From Nitrospirota bacterium (lineage in GTDB: Bacteria > Nitrospirota > Nitrospiria > Nitrospirales > Nitrospiraceae): DNA of 64,000 nt. The position numbers were made by a program, and so were the translations under genes. Below the pieces are notes generated by a model. The model was not told the origin of the DNA and did no database searches. It saw only the letters and a program-made list of their open reading frames with translations. Shown here in pieces: positions 24,177-33,191 of this stretch. Location of the stretch: positions 1-64,000 of the forward strand of contig JBFLWP010000015.1 in assembly GCA_040757595.1 (NCBI GenBank). The letters run 5' to 3'. Each line of letters starts with the position of its first letter. Position 1 is the stretch's first letter.

Positions 24177-24262
24177 CGGCGGGAGGCTGGCGCTCCACGG
24201 TCGACACTTCCACCGCCGTGGGCCCTCCTCAGGGGCGGGCCGGTTCCGGGTTTCCGGACCGG

Positions 24263-25462
24263 TCAGCGGCAGAGGTGGATCATCAGTCCCAGGTAGTCTT
24301 GCAGATGGCGGGTGATGAGGAATCGGTGGCGGGCGTACTCCCTCCCCCGGCGGCCGATGGCTGCCATCCAGTCGGGCTCGTTCAGGAGGCGTTTGGCGTA
24401 GAATGCGGCTCCTTCGGGGGAATTCACCGTGTAACCCGTCGTGCCGGGGATGATCTGCACCATGATGCCGCCGGTTTGCCCGCCGATCACGGGCTTTCCC
24501 TTCCAGAGGGCTTCCGCCACGGTCAGCCCGAACCCCTCCCTGGTGGATTTCTGGAACACGATCGCGGCAGCCCGCTGCAGGGCGTTGATTTCGACGTTCG
24601 CGGTCGGCGGCAGGAGCAGGATGTGGACGTCGGGATCGGTCCCGGCCGCTTGCTGCACCTCCGCCAGCACTTCCGCCCCTTCCGGGTCGTCGGCCGCGGT
24701 GCCGCCCGCCAGGACCAGCCGGCAGTCGTGGCTCTTCTTCACGAGCCGATAGGCCTCGACGACGCCGACCGGGTCCTTGAACCGGTCGAACCGGGAGACC
24801 TGCAACAGGATCGGCTTGTCGCGCGGGATACCCAGCCGGCGCAGGATCCGATCCACCTCCTCGGCCGGCAGCTCGCGGTTCTTGTCGCTGAGCGGGTCAA
24901 TGGAGGGGTAGACCAAAACCTGCGGGATGGGCAGGCGCTGCGCGAACTTGGGGAGCGAGACGACCGCGGCGTCGTAGCGGACCACGTAGGGGCGGAGAAA
25001 CTGCCAGACCGACCGCTGGGGCGTCGAAAGGTCGATGTGGCACCGCCAGATCCACTTGGCCCCGGGCTTGCGAACCTCGATCAGGGGAGCCGGCTGGGGA
25101 TCGTGGATCATGACCACGTCCGCGCTCAGGTCCAAGCGCTCCGCGTTCTCGCGGTTGCACGCCAGGTAGGCCTCGTACATGTCGGCCGTGATGTGCTGTC
25201 TGGTCCCCTGGAGCGCGTTGTGGAAGCTCTTGGTCGTCCGGTAGAAGGCGTCCGACCCCGTGACCACCTCCCATCGGGCCTCGATTCCCAGTTCCTGGAA
25301 CATCGGCACCATGCGCTGGAGGATCTCCGCCACCCCACCGCCGTACCGAGTCGAGTTGACGTGAAGCATCCGCTTCCGTTTGAGGCTGCGGGCCAGCCGT
25401 TTCAGGAAATCCACGGTCCCCTGAGGTGCGACCTCCCGATAGTCTTCGAGAGTGATGCCCAT
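24263..25462 (-). CDS. treT: Trehalose glycosyltransferring synthase TreT
   Basis: This 399-residue GT4 enzyme forms trehalose directly from NDP-glucose and glucose, and can work reversibly. Diagnostic segments are LHVNSTRYGGGVAEIL, WEVVTGSDAFYRTTKSFHNALQG, HDPQPAPLI, and the donor-site QVSRFDRFKDP plus STREGFGLTVAEALWKGKPVI. ATG 25462 has GGGAGG 7 nt upstream; the long upstream extension is shadow sequence. The next gene 5' is a DUF5752-like partner. It gives a second trehalose route beside OtsAB. Confidence 0.94.
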   Translation of the reverse strand: MGITLEDYREVAPQGTVDFLKRLARSLKRKRMLHVNSTRYGGGVAEILQRMVPMFQELGIEARWEVVTGSDAFYRTTKSFHNALQGTRQHITADMYEAYLACNRENAERLDLSADVVMIHDPQPAPLIEVRKPGAKWIWRCHIDLSTPQRSVWQFLRPYVVRYDAAVVSLPKFAQRLPIPQVLVYPSIDPLSDKNRELPAEEVDRILRRLGIPRDKPILLQVSRFDRFKDPVGVVEAYRLVKKSHDCRLVLAGGTAADDPEGAEVLAEVQQAAGTDPDVHILLLPPTANVEINALQRAAAIVFQKSTREGFGLTVAEALWKGKPVIGGQTGGIMVQIIPGTTGYTVNSPEGAAFYAKRLLNEPDWMAAIGRRGREYARHRFLITRHLQDYLGLMIHLCR

Positions 25463-25485
25463 CGCCGGTCCTCCCGTTCCTCCGT

Positions 25486-26154
25486 CTATCGTGCCGCCAG
25501 CGCCTGGTCGCACAGTCGCACGACGCGTTCCCGGACCCCCTCCAATCCCAATCCCAGGCGCCCCACCTTCACCACCTGCTCGGCCAGCTCCGGCATGTCC
25601 AGCCCCTCCTTGGCCAGGAACCAACAGGCAAAGTCGCCCGGCAAGCGCCCTTTGCGCATGCGCGCCTCACAGACGTGATTGTAGATCGCGCCGGCTTCCA
25701 CCCTCGCCAGGCCGTCGCGGAATTCCTGGAGCGTCCAGACCTCCATCCCCAGGTCCACCTCGATGACGTGCGAGCGGATGAACTCGAAGGGCTCGCCCGC
25801 CACGATGCGGGGGATGGTTTTCAGCCGGCTCAGATGCTCCGCGACGATGCCCGCGATCTCCGCGCGGAGGGCTTCCAGGCCTTCGTGTTCGAACGGATCG
25901 ATTGCGGCCAACCGCTCCCCCAGGATGGGGTCCTGCACCTGGACGGCGACCCAGGTGGCGAAATCGTTGGGGTAGAGGCCCCGGAGGTAGGCGTGCCGCA
26001 GGAAATAGCTGTGGGTATGGTAATAGATCGAATCGAGCGGCACCTCCTCGATCAGCTCTAATAGACGCTGCTCGTCGTGGGCGCGGACGCCCATGATCTC
26101 GCGCAGTTCCATGCAACTGACGAACCGGAAGGGTGTCTGTGCGCGCCTGCCCAT
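25486..26154 (-). CDS. DUF5752-like conserved protein next to TreT
   Basis: This 222-residue cytoplasmic protein begins FRFVSCMELREIMGVRAHDEQRLLELIEEVPLDSIYYHTHSYFLRH. It contains a repeated pattern SHVIEVDLGMEVWTLQEFRDGLARV... and ends with a helical tail. It fits the family annotated as DUF5752, often found beside trehalose synthases; I rely on memory of that layout. His-rich IYYHTH and conserved acidic residues may form a metal or sugar site (inference). ATG 26154 has AAGGAGG upstream. It is 23 bp upstream of treT. Confidence 0.8.
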   Translation of the reverse strand: MGRRAQTPFRFVSCMELREIMGVRAHDEQRLLELIEEVPLDSIYYHTHSYFLRHAYLRGLYPNDFATWVAVQVQDPILGERLAAIDPFEHEGLEALRAEIAGIVAEHLSRLKTIPRIVAGEPFEFIRSHVIEVDLGMEVWTLQEFRDGLARVEAGAIYNHVCEARMRKGRLPGDFACWFLAKEGLDMPELAEQVVKVGRLGLGLEGVRERVVRLCDQALAAR

Positions 26155-26169
26155 CGAGTCCCCTCCTTT

Positions 26170-27090
26170 TCACCGACGATCCGCGTCGGACCGAACCTCG
26201 ACTCTGACCGGCCTTTCCGCCTCCGCCAGGAGCAGGGACCGGTGCGGGAACGGGATCTCGATCCCCTGTGCGTCGAAGGCCTTCTTGAGCCGCCGCCGGT
26301 ACTCGCGCCCGACGGTCCATTGCTCGATGGGTCTCGTCTTCAGTCGCGCCTTGATCACCACCGCCGAGTCCCCGAACTCGTCCACCCCGAGGATCTCGAT
26401 GGGCTCGAGGAACTTGTCCGCGTAGGCGCGATCTTGCCGGAGCTCCTCCGCCACCTGCCGCATCACCTCGACCACCCGGTCCGTGTCCTCCTTGTACGCC
26501 ACGCCGACGTCGATGACGTAGGCCGACCAGCCCTTCGTCATGTTGGACAAGGTGGTGATCGTGCCGTTCGGAAAGACGTGGACGGTGCCGGCCAGGTCGC
26601 GGAGCGTGATCGTGCGGAACGTGATCGCTTCCACGAGCCCGCCGGTGCCGTTGACGACGGCGACGTCCCCGACCCGCACCTGGTCCTCCAGGATGATGAA
26701 GAACCCGCTGATCAGGTCGCGCACGAGGTTCTGCGCGCCGAAGCCCACTGCGAGCCCCACGATCCCCGCGCCGGCCAGAATGGGCCTGATGTCCAGCCCG
26801 AGCTGCGCCAGGGCGAGGACGACGACAATCGCCCAAATCATCGCCGAGGCCAGTGTCCGCAGCAGGCTCGTCAGCGTGGCGATCCGCTGACTGGCCGCGC
26901 CCGGCACCAGCTCCTTGGCCTCCCCGGCCTTGATCAGCAAGGCCTCCAGTCGTCCGATCCCGGCGCGAAGGAACCGCAGGGCGACGACGCCGGCCACGAT
27001 GACCAGCGCGACGTGGAGCCCGACCTGGCCCAGGCCCACGGCCGAATCGAAGAGCCAGGCGGTGAAGGACGACAGCGAAAAGCTCGGCAT
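26170..27090 (-). CDS. mscS: Small-conductance mechanosensitive channel (MscS family)
   Basis: This 306-residue channel opens on membrane tension to release solutes on hypo-osmotic shock. After N-terminal membrane helices, the pore helix and junction are clear (AGAGIVGLAVGFGAQNLVRDLISGFFIILED). The beta domain follows with the FPNG motif (VHVFPNGTITTLSN) and the C-terminal alpha/beta region to IPFPHRSL. ATG 27090 has GGGAGG 8 nt upstream. It is 2 bp from the ABC ATPase stop and 15 bp from the DUF5752-like gene, so it sits inside a trehalose/osmoprotection operon. Confidence 0.95.
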   Translation of the reverse strand: MPSFSLSSFTAWLFDSAVGLGQVGLHVALVIVAGVVALRFLRAGIGRLEALLIKAGEAKELVPGAASQRIATLTSLLRTLASAMIWAIVVVLALAQLGLDIRPILAGAGIVGLAVGFGAQNLVRDLISGFFIILEDQVRVGDVAVVNGTGGLVEAITFRTITLRDLAGTVHVFPNGTITTLSNMTKGWSAYVIDVGVAYKEDTDRVVEVMRQVAEELRQDRAYADKFLEPIEILGVDEFGDSAVVIKARLKTRPIEQWTVGREYRRRLKKAFDAQGIEIPFPHRSLLLAEAERPVRVEVRSDADRR

Positions 27091-27092
27091 GG

Positions 27093-28232
27093 TCAGGACC
27101 TCCCGCAAGTCCGCTTGAGCGCGGCCGGCTCGCCGGTCAGGCGCAGACCCGTTCCGGCGTCGAACAGGTGCAGCGACATGGCCTCAATCCACAGCGAAGC
27201 CCGCTCCCCCGGTTTTCCCGAGAATTCCTTGTCCCCACGGCCCGTGAGGATGACGCCCGTTTCCATCTCCAGCTCCAGGGTCACCCAGGTCTGGCCACCC
27301 ATGGGCTCGACCAGCCGGACGATGCCGGTCGGCGCCCCGGCTGCGGGAACGGAGGCCGACACGCGGAGGCCTTCCGGTCTGAGGCCGAGCGTCACCGCGG
27401 CGCCCTCGAGAAGCCCGCTGGCCGCCGCGAGATCGGTCGGACAGGGGAGCTGAAGCGGACCGGCTACGATCCGTCCGCGCGCGAGGCGTGCCGGCAGCAG
27501 GTTCATGCTCGGATACCCGATGAACCCGGCCACGAACGCATTGCCCGGCGCCTCGTACAGGTCCCGGGGCGTGCCGACCTGCTGCAGGCGCCCGTCGCGC
27601 AGGACTGCGAGACGGTCGGCCAGCGTCATGGCCTCGGTCTGGTCGTGCGTGACGTAGATCATCGTGATGCCCTCACGGTCGTGGAGCCGTCGCAGCTCAG
27701 CCCGCATGTCGGCCCGCAGTTGCGCATCGAGGTTCGACAACGGCTCGTCCAGGAGGAACACGCGGGGCCTCCGGATCAGGGCCCGGCCCAGGGCCACCCG
27801 CTGCCGCTGGCCGCCGGAGAGCTCCCCCGGCCGCCGGTCCAGGAGCGGCTCGAGCCCGAGGAGGCCGGCCACGCGACGGACCTCGCGCTCCCTGACCGCC
27901 CGATCCGGCCGGCTCCGGCGCGGGGCGACGCGCAAGGGGAAGGCCAGGTTGTCCGCCACGGTCATGTGCGGGTAGAGCGCGTAGCTCTGAAACACCAGGG
28001 CCACGTCCCGCTCCCGGGGCTCCCACGACGTGACGTCCTGCCCGTCGAAGAGGAGGCACCCGGCCGTGGGTCTCTCGAGGCCCGCGATCAGGTGGAGCAG
28101 GGTGGACTTGCCGCAGCCCGAAGGCCCCACGATCGTGAACAGCTCCCCGTCCCGCACGGTGAGCGTGATCCCGGCGAGGATCTCGGAGCCTCCCAGGACC
28201 TTGCGCAGCCCTTCCAGCCTGACTTCAGCCAT
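27093..28232 (-). CDS. Sugar ABC transporter ATPase (MalK/SugC type)
   Basis: This 379-residue ATPase drives carbohydrate import. Walker A is GPSGCGKST, signature LSGGQRQRVALGRAL, Walker B VFLLDEPLSNLD, H-loop YVTHDQTEA. A C-terminal TOBE/OB domain (about 240-370) with LGLRPEGL marks the MalK/UgpC/SugC class. ATG 28232 is in a standard position. It is separated from the second permease by a heptamer array but otherwise follows the SBP-permease-permease order. It probably energises trehalose or maltose uptake. Confidence 0.94.
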   Translation of the reverse strand: MAEVRLEGLRKVLGGSEILAGITLTVRDGELFTIVGPSGCGKSTLLHLIAGLERPTAGCLLFDGQDVTSWEPRERDVALVFQSYALYPHMTVADNLAFPLRVAPRRSRPDRAVREREVRRVAGLLGLEPLLDRRPGELSGGQRQRVALGRALIRRPRVFLLDEPLSNLDAQLRADMRAELRRLHDREGITMIYVTHDQTEAMTLADRLAVLRDGRLQQVGTPRDLYEAPGNAFVAGFIGYPSMNLLPARLARGRIVAGPLQLPCPTDLAAASGLLEGAAVTLGLRPEGLRVSASVPAAGAPTGIVRLVEPMGGQTWVTLELEMETGVILTGRGDKEFSGKPGERASLWIEAMSLHLFDAGTGLRLTGEPAALKRTCGRS

Positions 28233-28240
28233 CTCAACCC

Positions 28241-28371
28241 GTGACGCGTGATGCGTGATGCGTGATCAGCATGATGAGTCCGAAAACGCGCAAAGCCTTT
28301 TCTCTATAGATTGCGCCGCATCCTTTCTGTTGTCTCTCTTTTTTCCACTCGTCACCCATCACCCGTCACGT
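28241..28371. repeat. Intergenic heptamer inverted array (locus 2)
   Basis: The left arm GTGACGC, GTGATGC, GTGATGC, GTGATCA (28241-28268) is mirrored by right-arm TCGTCAC, CCATCAC, CCGTCAC near 28349-28370. About 80 bp of unrelated, AT-richer sequence lies between. It is directly 3' of the permease stop and 5' of the ATPase gene. Confidence 0.8.
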
Positions 28372-28375
28372 CTCC

Positions 28376-29224
28376 CTACCCTTTCACGCTTCCCGCCGTG
28401 AGCCCGGCCACGAGGTGCCGTTGGAACAGGACGGCCAGCAGGACCACCGGGGCCATGACCAGCACCGACGCGGCCGCGAGGTCGCCCCAGGGGATCTCGT
28501 GGAGCCCGGGAAACAGGGCCAGGGCGACGGGAGCCGTTCGCGCAGCCTCGCTGGCGGTCAAGGTCAGGGCGAACATGAATTCGTTCCAGGAAAAAATGAA
28601 GACGAGAAGGGCGGCCACGGCCAGCGCGGGCCTCGCCAGCGGCAGAATCACCAGGGCCAGGGCGCGCCAGGGACTGCATCCGTCCACCCGCGCGGCCCGG
28701 TAGAGATCCGTCGGGATCTGCCGGAAAAAGCTCGTCAGGATCCAGACGGTCAGCGGGAGCGCGTAGGCGGCGTGGGTCAGGATCAGCGCGGTGAGGGTGT
28801 CCCGCAATCCCAGGGCCCGCACGAGCAGATAGAGGGGGCTGATGACGGCGATCGGCGGGAACATGGACGCGCAGAGCACGACGGCCAGGATCGCACGCTT
28901 CCCGCCGACCGGCAGCCTCGCCAGCGCGAAGGAACAGAGCCCGCCGAGGCCGACCGCCAGGACCGTGGCGCCGGTGGCCACGAGCGCGCTGTTGAGAAGC
29001 GCCCGCGGAAGCGAGGGCTCCCCCACGGCCGCCCGGTAGTGGCTGGCCGTGGGCTCCCCTGGCAGCAGCGGCGGAAGCCGGATCAACTCGGCGTCCGGCT
29101 TGAGAGAGGTGACCGCTTGCCACACGGCCGGGCCGACGCAGAAGACGCAGGCGAGGGCCAGGAGCGCGCGCCCGATCTGGACCTTGGCCGCGTTGGTGCC
29201 TCTGTGGCTTCGCCCCTCGGTCAT
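28376..29224 (-). CDS. Sugar ABC transporter permease (MalG/SugB type)
   Basis: This 282-residue inner-membrane permease has six membrane helices and the EAA loop RAARVDGCSPWRALALVILPLARP. The FSWNEFMFALTLT segment is typical of MalG-like subunits. ATG 29224 overlaps the preceding permease stop (ATGA). It is likely a heterodimer partner with the upstream permease. The heptamer array follows its stop. Confidence 0.93.
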   Translation of the reverse strand: MTEGRSHRGTNAAKVQIGRALLALACVFCVGPAVWQAVTSLKPDAELIRLPPLLPGEPTASHYRAAVGEPSLPRALLNSALVATGATVLAVGLGGLCSFALARLPVGGKRAILAVVLCASMFPPIAVISPLYLLVRALGLRDTLTALILTHAAYALPLTVWILTSFFRQIPTDLYRAARVDGCSPWRALALVILPLARPALAVAALLVFIFSWNEFMFALTLTASEAARTAPVALALFPGLHEIPWGDLAAASVLVMAPVVLLAVLFQRHLVAGLTAGSVKG

Positions 29225-30153
29225 GATGCTATCTCCCTCAGGTGCCGGCGCAGCAGCAGGAGATAGCCGGCTGTCAGGGCCAGAACGACCAGGAACATGG
29301 CCGTGGCGAGCGTCGAGCCGTAGCCGAACTGCAGGGTTTGGAACAGGGTCTTGTACGCGTAGATCGAAAGCGTTTCCGTGCCGTTCCCCGGGCCGCCGCC
29401 CGTCAGCACGTACACCGCGTCGAAGATCCGGACCGCGTCCATCGTGCGGAAGACGAGCACGATCAGGATCACCGGCAGGAGCAACGGCAGCGTCAGGTGC
29501 CGGAAGACGGCCCATCGGCCGGCCCCGTCGGCCCGGGCGGCCAGGTACAGGTCGCGCGGAATCGTCTTCAGCCCGGCGAGCAGGAGGAGCGCCGCGAAAG
29601 GCGTGGTCTTCCAGACGTCCATCAGGACGGCGGCATGGAGGGCCCGGACCGGGTCGTCGAGCCAGTTGATCGGCGAGGACACGAGGCCTGTCGCCTGCAG
29701 GAGATAATTGAGCAACCCGTAGTCGGGATGGTACAGCCAGCTCCACATCTGGGCCGAGACCACGGTGGGAACCGCCCAGGGGATCAGCACGGCCGCCTGG
29801 ACCCACCGTGCCTCCGCGGCGCGGCCGTTCAGCACGCGGTCCAGCAACAGGGCCAGGCCGAGCCCAAGAAACAGCTCCGCCGCAACCGAGAGCCCCGTGA
29901 AGTGGAGCGTCGTCCGGCAGGCGGCCCAGAATCGCTCGTCCCCCCACAGGAGCCAGTAGTTGCGCGCGCCCGCGAACTCGCTGATCCCGAAGATCGGCAG
30001 CCGCCGATGGAAGCTCAGCCAGACGGCGCCGAGGAGCGGGGCGAGAGCCAGCAATCCCACGAGGAACAGGGCCGGCCCGGCGAAGAGGGCTCCCCAGGCT
30101 CTCTCCGAGATCCCCCGGCGCGACGCGCCCCGATGGCCGTCCCTTCCGTTCAT
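29221..30153 (-). CDS. Sugar ABC transporter permease (MalF/SugA type)
   Basis: This 310-residue permease has six membrane helices. The EAA loop is LAARADGAGRWAVFRHLTLPLLLP, and the TGGGPGNGTETLSIYAYKTLF segment is the hallmark of MalF/SugA-type subunits. ATG 30153 overlaps the substrate-binding-protein stop. Order SBP-MalF-MalG-MalK matches LpqY-SugABC and ThuEFG-K trehalose importers. Confidence 0.94.
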   Translation of the reverse strand: MNGRDGHRGASRRGISERAWGALFAGPALFLVGLLALAPLLGAVWLSFHRRLPIFGISEFAGARNYWLLWGDERFWAACRTTLHFTGLSVAAELFLGLGLALLLDRVLNGRAAEARWVQAAVLIPWAVPTVVSAQMWSWLYHPDYGLLNYLLQATGLVSSPINWLDDPVRALHAAVLMDVWKTTPFAALLLLAGLKTIPRDLYLAARADGAGRWAVFRHLTLPLLLPVILIVLVFRTMDAVRIFDAVYVLTGGGPGNGTETLSIYAYKTLFQTLQFGYGSTLATAMFLVVLALTAGYLLLLRRHLREIAS

Positions 30154-31427
30154 CCCCTCTCCCACGGTCTCGAGCCCAGCAGCGCCCCGACCTGCCGCTT
30201 GGCCGAGGCCAGCGCCTCCTCCGGCGACTTCGCGGCGACCAGGGCGGCGCTCAGCTCCGGCTGCAGGATGTGCGACAGGGTGAGGTAATAGGGAGTCACG
30301 GGTCTGGATCTGGCCGCGGACAGCACCGGGAGCAGGTCGCGCAGCCAGGGCTTGGCCTCCATCAGCGCCGCGTCGCGGTAGAGGTCGCGGCGGGCCGGCT
30401 GGTATCCCAGATCGAGCGTCAAGCGCCGCTGGACCTCCGGCGAGGTCAGGTACCGGATCAGGGCCTGGGCCTCGCGGGGGTGCGCGGCGCGCTTCGGCAC
30501 GGCCAGCAGCCAGCCGCCGAGCGCTGAGACCGACTCGTGTCCCGGGAACGCCGGCAGCGGGGCCAGCCCCACCTTGTCCCGCACCGGCGAGCCGTCCTGC
30601 TGCAGGAGTGTCCAGGCGTACGACCAGTTCCGCATGAAGATCGCGCGGCCGGCCCCGAACAGGCGGCGGGTCGTCTCCTCGTCCGCCGTGGCCACGGACG
30701 CGGGAGAGACCGCCTCGCCGACCAGCCGGCGCATGAACGAGACCGCCTGCGCGGCGTCCGCCCCGCCTTCCAGGAGGTCCGCTCCCCCTCCCCATGCCAA
30801 TTCGTGCGCCACGCAGACCAGCCCCTCATACTGCTTTCCCTGCCAGAGGAACCCTTGCAAGCCCGGATCGCGCTCGCCTCGCTGGATCGCGTGGACGGCC
30901 GCGACCAGCTCCGGCCAGGTCCTCGGCGGCGCGAGCCCGTACCGTTCCAGGAGATCGCGCCGGTAGTACAACAGGCCCGCCTCCATGTACCAAGGGATCG
31001 CGTACAGCCGTCCTGCGTAGGTCGCCGCCCGGATCATCTCAGGAAACTGGTCCTCGCGCTCCGCAGGCTGCAACAGGTGGTCCAACTCGGCGAGCCAGCC
31101 GGCCCGCGCGAACTCCTGTGCCCAGATCACGTCGACCGCCAGGAGGTCGAAGGCCACGCTACGACCCTCCAGATTGACCACGTAGAACTGGTGCTGCTGA
31201 TCGGTGGAGGCGGGCAGCACCTCCTCCTTGACGACGACTCCCGGAGTGCGCCGCTCGAAGTCCCGCAGGAGGGCCGTGAAGGCTTCGGGATCGCCGGCGA
31301 ATTTGCCGTGCTTGAACACGATCGTGATCGTCCCGGAATCCTGGGGCGGGGGCGCAGAGCCGGCGGTGCAGCCGGCGAGGAGCGCCAGCGCGACAAGCAG
31401 CACCCCTTGGCTGGAGAAGGTTGACAT
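30150..31427 (-). CDS. ABC sugar-binding lipoprotein (trehalose/maltose class)
   Basis: This 425-residue lipoprotein has signal and lipobox LALLAGC, then a two-lobed type-1 extracellular solute-binding domain. Markers include ITIVFKHGKFAGDPEAFTALLRDFE, DLLAVDVIWAQEFA, YAIPWYMEAGLLYYRRDLL and NWSYAWTLL. That style matches LpqY/ThuE proteins that bind trehalose or related disaccharides; the exact ligand is inferred from the adjacent trehalose genes. ATG 31427 has GGAG 7 nt upstream. It is first in the importer operon. Confidence 0.9.
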   Translation of the reverse strand: MSTFSSQGVLLVALALLAGCTAGSAPPPQDSGTITIVFKHGKFAGDPEAFTALLRDFERRTPGVVVKEEVLPASTDQQHQFYVVNLEGRSVAFDLLAVDVIWAQEFARAGWLAELDHLLQPAEREDQFPEMIRAATYAGRLYAIPWYMEAGLLYYRRDLLERYGLAPPRTWPELVAAVHAIQRGERDPGLQGFLWQGKQYEGLVCVAHELAWGGGADLLEGGADAAQAVSFMRRLVGEAVSPASVATADEETTRRLFGAGRAIFMRNWSYAWTLLQQDGSPVRDKVGLAPLPAFPGHESVSALGGWLLAVPKRAAHPREAQALIRYLTSPEVQRRLTLDLGYQPARRDLYRDAALMEAKPWLRDLLPVLSAARSRPVTPYYLTLSHILQPELSAALVAAKSPEEALASAKRQVGALLGSRPWERG

Positions 31428-31796
31428 GGGACTGCTCCGCGAGGGTGGGGTTTCCCGATAATCTGCCGTCACCTTGGACGACCTTATTCCGTCACCGACC
31501 GGTGCGTCAACCGGTTCCTGGTCTGGGCCGGGGGGAGCGGTCTCGCCGGGGCTCGTTCCTCGTTCGAGGAGGGACGCGAGGATGCTGGCGGCGCTTCGTT
31601 CCCGACGATGGCGGATGGCGCAAGGGAAGTGCCGGCGAGATGCGGGCGGACGGGGCGGATTGGCCCGCCGCTCCCCCTTTCTGGCGAGCGGGCGGCCTGA
31701 CCAATCCCGTTGGGTCCCGGAGGGGGAAACGGTCGAGCCGGCCTTCGCCTGAGCGCGTGCCGGCTCGACCGATGTCCCGCGACGAAGCGGAGCGGC
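31428..31796. other. Intergenic region, no gene seen
   Basis: About 370 bp lie between the importer operon and the next minus-strand gene. The region must carry the importer promoter; I see no convincing boxes. It contains the hairpin at 31731-31770. Confidence 0.45.
31731..31770 (-). terminator. GC-rich hairpin 3' of the coiled-coil gene
   Basis: A perfect 12-bp stem (GGTCGAGCCGGC and its complement) has a 16-nt loop, 27 bp beyond the stop at 31797. There is no U-tract, so it may be a stability element or a factor-aided terminator. Confidence 0.5.
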
Positions 31797-33191
31797 TTAC
31801 TTCCCTGCCGGTCCGTTTCTCGTCAGGGTGACCGCCTTGACGATCTTCTCCCGCTTGAGCGACTCGAAGAAGCCTTCGGGCGTCTGAGGCTTGGGCAGGT
31901 TGACCTCGACGTTGTACCACCCGGCGTTGGTCGGCCCGCGGCGGCCCTGGATGGCGTGGATCAGCCGCTCGATGTTCTCCTCGGAGGTGCCGTCCTGGAA
32001 GGAGACCCAGAAGGTGAAGGGCTGCGCTTCCACCTCTCCCGCCTTGGCCGGGACCGAGGTGGGGCCGGGCAGGACCGTGACCTCCGCCACCTCGGCGGTC
32101 TTGCGCTCCGCCTCCTGCGGCGACAGGATCCGGGCCATGACGACCGCCTGCTGCTTGAGCCCCTGCTCGACTTCCCGGCTTTTGAGCGCCGCGACTTCGC
32201 GGCTCAGCACGTCCCTGGCGGCCACCAGTTGCTGGACTTGGCTCCGGAGCTGCGCGCGCTCCTTCTCGTCGCCGATTTGAGCCAGGCGCACATGCCGCTC
32301 GACGGCGTCCTCGAATCCTTTCCTCGAATCGCCGACGAGTTGCCGCAGGGCCGCGGCGTCGGTCCGGACCCGTTGATCCATCGCCTCCACCGCCTGGTGC
32401 ACTTGAGCGATCTGCTGTTGCTGGGCCTGGAGGGTCTGGGTCGAAGCCTGCTGGGCCTGCGCCAGCCTCGCCACGGCCCGGTGCACCTGCGCGGCCTCCT
32501 GCTGGGCCTCGGAGGCTTGGGTCGAGACCTGTTGAGCCTGCGCCAACCTGGCCAGCACCTGCTCCTGCCTGGCGATGGTCTCCTCCATCGCCGCCAGCTT
32601 CTGGGTGGTGGATTCGACGATGGGCAGGATACGGGCGGTCTGGCCTCCGGGCTCGGACCTGGTGGTCAGCCGGTCGGCCACCAGAAAGGCGACCGCCGTC
32701 GCCAGCACCACCTGGGCGGCGAGGGAGAGGCCCGGCCGGAATCCGAGAACCCTGGCATCCGTCTGGCCGTCCCACCGACCGCCAGTGGCAACCCCCGTCA
32801 CCAGACTTCTGATGCGCTGCCGCGCCGGGCTGACCGCGTGACAGGCCACCTGCAGGATCCCCCGATCCGATTGGTTTCGCAGATGCGCTTCGACCAGGAA
32901 GCGTCCGGCGTGGAACCGCTCCTGCTTCACGCCGGTTCCGTCCAGGCAGAGGGCGCCGGCCAGCCGGCCCGCCGCCGTCCGGATTTCCACCAGGTGGATG
33001 GGCCGCTCCTGGCTCGTGAACGCCAGCGTCACGCGTGACTCGCTGCACTCCAACGTGCCCACGCACTCTTGGTTGACGAAGACCTGGAGCGAGCCGGGCT
33101 CCTCCTGCCGCACCAGGTTCACGTCCGTGCGGAGTTGCTCAAGCAGATGTTCCCGATAGATGCTGAGCTCGTCGTCCCGTTTCGTTTCCAT
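31797..33191 (-). CDS. Coiled-coil protein with one membrane segment, unknown function
   Basis: This 464-residue protein has three parts. The first ~150 residues form a beta-rich domain (GSLQVFVNQECVGTLECSESRVTLAF). One membrane helix follows (LSLAAQVVLATAVAFLVAD). Then comes a long Gln/Ala coiled coil with repeats of LARLAQAQQ[AV]STQ. The C-terminal ~90 residues (FTFWVSFQDGTSEENIERLIHAIQG) form a small alpha/beta domain. ATG 33191 follows GGAGG. The start overlaps the preceding regulator gene by 53 bp, suggesting coupled expression. A membrane-anchored partner of the regulator is an inference. Confidence 0.72.
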   Translation of the reverse strand: METKRDDELSIYREHLLEQLRTDVNLVRQEEPGSLQVFVNQECVGTLECSESRVTLAFTSQERPIHLVEIRTAAGRLAGALCLDGTGVKQERFHAGRFLVEAHLRNQSDRGILQVACHAVSPARQRIRSLVTGVATGGRWDGQTDARVLGFRPGLSLAAQVVLATAVAFLVADRLTTRSEPGGQTARILPIVESTTQKLAAMEETIARQEQVLARLAQAQQVSTQASEAQQEAAQVHRAVARLAQAQQASTQTLQAQQQQIAQVHQAVEAMDQRVRTDAAALRQLVGDSRKGFEDAVERHVRLAQIGDEKERAQLRSQVQQLVAARDVLSREVAALKSREVEQGLKQQAVVMARILSPQEAERKTAEVAEVTVLPGPTSVPAKAGEVEAQPFTFWVSFQDGTSEENIERLIHAIQGRRGPTNAGWYNVEVNLPKPQTPEGFFESLKREKIVKAVTLTRNGPAGK

